Below, piece after piece: positions 60,832 through 64,000 of a DNA stretch of 64,000 nt. The notes under the pieces were generated by a model, which did no database searches, had not been told where the DNA came from, and saw nothing but the letters and a program-made list of their open reading frames with translations. Both the position numbers and the translations under genes were made by a program. The DNA comes from Candidatus Ruminococcus avistercoris (lineage in GTDB: Bacteria; Bacillota; Clostridia; Lachnospirales; Lachnospiraceae), in NCBI GenBank assembly GCA_019120315.1, contig DWVJ01000002.1, positions 1 through 64,000 on the forward strand. The letters are read 5' to 3'. Every line of letters begins with the position of its first letter. The stretch's first letter is position 1.

Positions 60832-61434
60832 TTACAGATCCTTCCTCTCCAGTATTTTTTTCGTCGCCTGCCAGGAACCGCCAAAAGCACAGACCGACAG
60901 AATCAGGGTTACCGCGCAGGCAAGAGGGCTGGGCCCCAGCAGCAGAACAAAAACCACAAAGAATCCGGCCGCCGCAGGATACGCGGCGATGGTGCCGATC
61001 ATACTTTTCATCTCATCCAGCAGGAAATGGCATGGCAAAAGAATACTGCCGGCGATCAGGGCCAGTACCGCGCTGATCCAGAGATATAAATAAGCTTCCT
61101 CCACTGTGCTTCCGGCAAATAAAGTTGCCGCCGCGCCAAAGGCGACGCCAAAGACCAGCCCCGCCGCGCTCAGCAGCAGATACAGCAGATATTTGCCGTT
61201 GATATAAGTCTGCCGGCCGGCCGGCGTGATGGCCACGGTACGGATCCATCCGCAGGATTTATCCACAGTGATGGTGGAGGAAATGATCATTCCCAGCATG
61301 GCGGTGGCCAGCACCACCAGAACCCAGGGCGTTGCCAGATAACTTAAGCTGATTCCGATTACCAGATATACCACCAGCAGCAGAATCACCAGCGAACGGA
61401 TAATATAAAAATCTTTCAATAACAGACCTCTCAT
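60832..61434 (-). CDS. ABC-2 type transporter permease
   Basis: 200 residues with six predicted TM segments (about 12-30, 37-55, 85-105, 113-130, 145-165, 170-187). Partner of the ATPase encoded directly upstream with a 4-base overlap. The substrate is unknown; YtrA-controlled systems of this build respond to cell-wall antibiotics. Confidence 0.88.
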   Translation of the reverse strand: MRGLLLKDFYIIRSLVILLLVVYLVIGISLSYLATPWVLVVLATAMLGMIISSTITVDKSCGWIRTVAITPAGRQTYINGKYLLYLLLSAAGLVFGVAFGAAATLFAGSTVEEAYLYLWISAVLALIAGSILLPCHFLLDEMKSMIGTIAAYPAAAGFFVVFVLLLGPSPLACAVTLILSVCAFGGSWQATKKILERKDL

Positions 61435-62294
61435 TTTTCTTCCCCCTTTACGTACAGCAGCATGATCTCATCCAGCGAAGCCGGCACCACCAGCGCCTGG
61501 GGGTACTTCTTCTTCGCTTCATGGCGATTGGCCACCAGCACCTGCCATTCACAGTCCAGTTTCCGGTAAGACAGGATATCCTCCTTGCGGATTTTGGCAA
61601 ACTGATCGGCGCTGCATTTGATAATTCCGTAATTTTCCAGAAGATCGTCTTTAGGACTGGAAAAAATGATTTTCCCTTTGTGAAGAAAGACGATATAATC
61701 CGCCACCTTCTCCAGATCGCTGGTGATATGGGAAGATACCAGAACGGCATGGTCTTCATCCTGGATAAACTCCAAAAGCATGTCCAGAACCTCATCCCGC
61801 ATGATCGGATCCAGTCCGCTGGTAGCTTCATCCAGAATCAGCAGCTTCACGTGATGGGAAAAAGCTACCGCAATGGAATATTTCATTTTCATGCCTTTGG
61901 AAAACTCTTTGATTTTTTTGTTCGCCGGAATCTGAAACCGTTCCAGTATCTCGCGGTATTTTTCCTCATCCCAGCTGCGATAAAGACCGGGAAATACTTT
62001 TCCCATCTGTCTGGGCGTCAGCATCGTCGGATAATTATTTCCGTCAAAAACGACGCCCATCTCTTCCCGGTTCACCTCCTCCGGGCCTCTGCTCCCCAAC
62101 AGGCGCACCGTACCTTCCTGTGTGTGGATCAGGCCCAGCACCGCATTAATGGTAGTACTTTTTCCCGCGCCGTTTTCACCGATCAACCCCACGATGCTCC
62201 CCTTGGGGACTGTGAAGGAAACGTGATCCAGCGTAAAATCCCCGTATTGTTTTGTCACTCCCTGTAACTCCAATGCCATTGCTTCCATTTTCAC
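61431..62294 (-). CDS. ABC transporter ATP-binding protein
   Basis: 287 residues. Walker A GENGAGKST (about 38-46), signature variant EFSKGMKMKYS (about 136), Walker B LLILDEATSGLDP, and a C-terminal extension of about 70 residues. Overlaps both neighbours by 4 bases (GntR gene stop and permease start), so the three form a tight operon. Confidence 0.93.
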   Translation of the reverse strand: MKMEAMALELQGVTKQYGDFTLDHVSFTVPKGSIVGLIGENGAGKSTTINAVLGLIHTQEGTVRLLGSRGPEEVNREEMGVVFDGNNYPTMLTPRQMGKVFPGLYRSWDEEKYREILERFQIPANKKIKEFSKGMKMKYSIAVAFSHHVKLLILDEATSGLDPIMRDEVLDMLLEFIQDEDHAVLVSSHITSDLEKVADYIVFLHKGKIIFSSPKDDLLENYGIIKCSADQFAKIRKEDILSYRKLDCEWQVLVANRHEAKKKYPQALVVPASLDEIMLLYVKGEEK

Positions 62295-62665
62295 TCCTCC
62301 TCATACAGCAGCGCCAGTAAGGCCTGCAGTTTGTCCAGCCTGATCCCGCTGGTTTTTGCAATCTCAATCGCCTGCGTAAAGAGCTGCTCGATTTTTTTCT
62401 GCTGTTCCTCCAGATAGAAATCCGGATTCTGCGCCGATACGAAACAGCCTTTTCCCGCCGTCGTCTCGATAAATCCGTCCGCCTGCAGAACATCATACGC
62501 TTTTTGCACCGTCAGCACACTGATATGCAAAGATTTCGCCAGGCCCCGTATGGACGGAAGCGCCTCCCCCGCCTGCAGCTGTCCGCCGATGATCAACGCT
62601 TTGATCTGGGAAGAAATCTGCTCATAAATCGGTGTGCTGATACGGTTGCTGATAAAAATTTCCAA
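62291..62665 (-). CDS. GntR-family regulator, YtrA type
   Basis: 124 residues: winged helix (PIYEQISSQIKALIIGGQLQAGEALPSIRGLAKSLHISVLTVQKAYDVL) and a short helical C-terminus, the compact YtrA form. It is likely to repress its own GntR-ABC operon through the palindrome over the promoter. AAGGCGGTG precedes the ATG. Confidence 0.92.
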   Translation of the reverse strand: MEIFISNRISTPIYEQISSQIKALIIGGQLQAGEALPSIRGLAKSLHISVLTVQKAYDVLQADGFIETTAGKGCFVSAQNPDFYLEEQQKKIEQLFTQAIEIAKTSGIRLDKLQALLALLYEEE

Positions 62666-62687
62666 GGTATCACCGCCTTTGTATTAC

Positions 62688-62712
62688 ACTGTATTGTATG
62701 TATATATACAGT
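62688..62712. promoter_or_regulatory. YtrA-type operator
   Basis: ACTGTAT-N11-ATACAGT, perfect 7-bp arms. It overlaps the -10 of the GntR-ABC operon and lies in a longer AT-rich alternating tract. Confidence 0.6.
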
Positions 62713-62738
62713 ATAGTACCTAAAAGCACAGTTGTCAA
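62710..62738 (-). promoter_or_regulatory. Promoter of the GntR-ABC operon
   Basis: TTGACA (62738-62733), 17-bp spacer, TATACT (62715-62710). Confidence 0.72.
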
Positions 62739-62837
62739 TCAAAAAGGAAAAAGCACTCAAACAGATAGAATGCCTGAGTGCGTGCGGGCAACGCTTTTAA
62801 ACGCAGAATCGAGGGATAAGGTACAAACACCTTATTT

Positions 62838-63401
62838 TTATAATATTGGTTCAATGACTGACCGAAAATAGCGGTCTAATTCTGTCGGCGTCTGCTTCAT
62901 ACGGCCTTTGATCCACCATAGTACCATTTCTACAAAGCTGCCGGAAATGTGATTGATCAGAAAATCTGATGGAATATCTTTATTGTTTTTTCGATTTTGA
63001 TTAACAAATTGGTTTTGAATCAACTCGTTCAAGCTGTTCTTGAAATGGCGGAGGAAAATTTCACTGCTCTCACAGGAGAGTAAGCCAAGGACATTATTGT
63101 CATTTTCCTGTAAGTGCTGGAGCAAGTGGCAGAATATGGATTCCGGTGCGCTGTTGTTGGAGTAAAGCCCATGCGTATGGGTACTGTCCTCCGCACTGGA
63201 AATAATGTGTCCAAACAGATTTTCACAAAGTGCTTTCAATAATTCGTCTTTTGTCTCAAAATGGTCATAAAATGTAGTGCGCCCTACATTTGCCCGGTCT
63301 ATAATTTCCTGCACGGTAATATGATTATAACTTTTTTCTGCTAAGAGAGAACTAAAAGCCTGAAAGATAGCCGTCCGTGTCTTTTGCTGGCGCCTGTCCA
63401 T
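62838..63401 (-). CDS. TetR/AcrR-family regulator
   Basis: 187 residues from ATG 63401 (GAAGGAG 7 bases upstream; the frame extends to 63431). HTH is KSYNHITVQEIIDRANVGRTTFYDHFETKDEL. The ligand domain ends with a TetR_C_7-like region. Divergent from a metal P-type ATPase gene; two TGTTCG-type operators lie between them. Confidence 0.9.
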   Translation of the reverse strand: MDRRQQKTRTAIFQAFSSLLAEKSYNHITVQEIIDRANVGRTTFYDHFETKDELLKALCENLFGHIISSAEDSTHTHGLYSNNSAPESIFCHLLQHLQENDNNVLGLLSCESSEIFLRHFKNSLNELIQNQFVNQNRKNNKDIPSDFLINHISGSFVEMVLWWIKGRMKQTPTELDRYFRSVIEPIL

Positions 63402-63434
63402 ATATTTTCTCCTTCCTGTACAATTTTTCAAGTA

Positions 63435-63450
63435 TGTTCGGTAACGAACA
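63435..63450. promoter_or_regulatory. TetR operator, perfect palindrome
   Basis: TGTTCG-N4-CGAACA, a perfect 6-bp-arm palindrome 34 bases before the TetR ATG. Confidence 0.7.
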
Positions 63451-63511
63451 CTATTGGCAGATTATCTATTGTTATTTACCAACTTCTTTCATACAATAAA
63501 ATAGAACAAAG

Positions 63512-63527
63512 TGTTCGCTAACAAATT
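63512..63527. promoter_or_regulatory. Second TetR operator, imperfect
   Basis: TGTTCGCTAACAAA matches one full arm and most of the core of the palindrome at 63435-63450. It lies just after a possible -10 (TAAAAT, with TTTACC 16 bp upstream) of the ATPase gene. Confidence 0.55.
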
Positions 63528-63584
63528 TATTGTACGGAAAAAACGAATGGCTGTCAAGCAGCTTACGTGAAAGGAGGATATTCT

Positions 63585-64000
63585 ATGGAAAAGGCCCTGA
63601 AAAAAATCAACGATTTTCTGGCCGGTCTGCCGATGACTATTGTGGCAGGGATTTTCCTGCTGATTGATCTGATCCCCCATTTGATGGAAGAATTTGGAGG
63701 AACAGAAGTTCATTTGAGCTTTTTGCCCTTTGATCCTGCATGGATAACAATTATTATCAGCGGCATCCCACTGCTGTATTTAGCTGTCTGGCGAATCATT
63801 TATAATCGGGGGATTGCAAAGATTTCTTCGGCACTGCTCATCTGTATCGCCATGTTTGCGGCGTTGGCCATCGGGGAATTGTTTGCTGCCGGCGAAGTTA
63901 CCTTTATCATGGCTTTAGGCGCACTGCTGGAGGACGCTACCACCAACCGGGCTAAGAAAGGTTTGAAAAAGTTGATTAGTCTGGCTCCCACTCAGGGACG
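63585..64000 (+). CDS. Heavy-metal P1B-type ATPase, N-terminal part (cut by window end)
   Basis: 138 codons, open to the end of the window. No N-terminal HMA domain; four TM segments (about 17-30, 47-62, 80-95, 97-110) then the start of the actuator domain (LLEDATTNRAKKGLKKLI), the pattern of P1B ATPases. AAAGGAGG lies 6 bases before the ATG. Regulated by the divergent TetR gene. It differs from the ATPase at 17723-19732, so the organism has at least two such pumps. Confidence 0.88.
   Translation, partial: MEKALKKINDFLAGLPMTIVAGIFLLIDLIPHLMEEFGGTEVHLSFLPFDPAWITIIISGIPLLYLAVWRIIYNRGIAKISSALLICIAMFAALAIGELFAAGEVTFIMALGALLEDATTNRAKKGLKKLISLAPTQG

Noticed and set aside
62740-62836. Strong terminator after the TetR gene
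   Set aside because: The hairpins here (GCACTCA/TGAGTGC and ATAAGGT/ACCTTAT) lack a T-run on the minus strand; the T-run is on the plus strand, where no gene ends.

Overview
The window looks like a chromosome segment of an anaerobic, spore-forming Firmicute of class Clostridia, most likely Lachnospiraceae. Evidence: a Bacillus-like sporulation/division block (mazG, HU, S4 protein, yabP, yabQ, divIC, spoIIE, tilS, hpt, ftsH), a CotS-like protein, a CwlD-like amidase, a CooC-type ATPase, a fused accD-accA, and a fab operon using FabK and a FabT-like MarR. Genus cannot be fixed from sequence alone. Most genes lie on the minus strand.

Layout. 1-2.2 kb: right end of an integrated element (unknown partial gene, excisionase-like HTH protein, tyrosine integrase) abutting a scarred tRNA locus at 2.2-2.8 kb: intact tRNA-Leu(UAA), a broken tRNA-Leu, a duplicated tRNA-Tyr 3' end, and tRNA-Tyr(GUA). 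2.8-15.7 kb: GH13 amylase, then the housekeeping/sporulation block, whose spoIIE has a Spo0A-type promoter with 21-bp spacing, then phosphohexomutase and CotS-like kinase. 15.9-17.6 kb: IbrA/IbrB-like pair, with the IbrA-like gene frameshifted in its PP-loop.

17.7-27.6 kb is the most unusual region: Zn/Cd-type P-ATPase plus separate HMA chaperone, two sirtuins lacking the catalytic His, a CGGC-domain protein, three DUF3786 paralogues, a zinc-ribbon protein, a CooC-like ATPase, and Rrf2 and AraC regulators. Three promoter regions carry a 21-bp-spaced GGGCAAA repeat. Two of these share a second operator at the start site, and two divergent promoter regions share another core. This points to one regulon, probably for metal or redox cofactor handling.

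27.7-34 kb: an AT-rich dehydrogenase/TetR pair, then proS, dCMP deaminase, an LMW-PTP-like protein without its catalytic Cys, Sua5 and CwlD. 34-47 kb: GT-C-like membrane protein, DivIVA-like protein, GH18-like hydrolase, MecA, DUF1858 protein, small ferredoxin, MerR regulator, dnaB-rplI-gdpP, nitroreductase and a secreted glucosaminidase. 47-50.5 kb: thiSFGHE with no recognisable TPP riboswitch. 50.5-60.3 kb: a full type II fatty acid operon (fabH-acpP-fabK-fabD-fabG-fabF-accB-fabZ-accC-accDA-marR). 60.3-64 kb: uracil-DNA glycosylase, GntR-ABC operon, and a TetR gene divergent from a second metal P-type ATPase cut by the window end.

Start sites were revised where a better ribosome binding site or family N-terminus was visible. 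All functions are read from motifs and gene order. No database search was possible.
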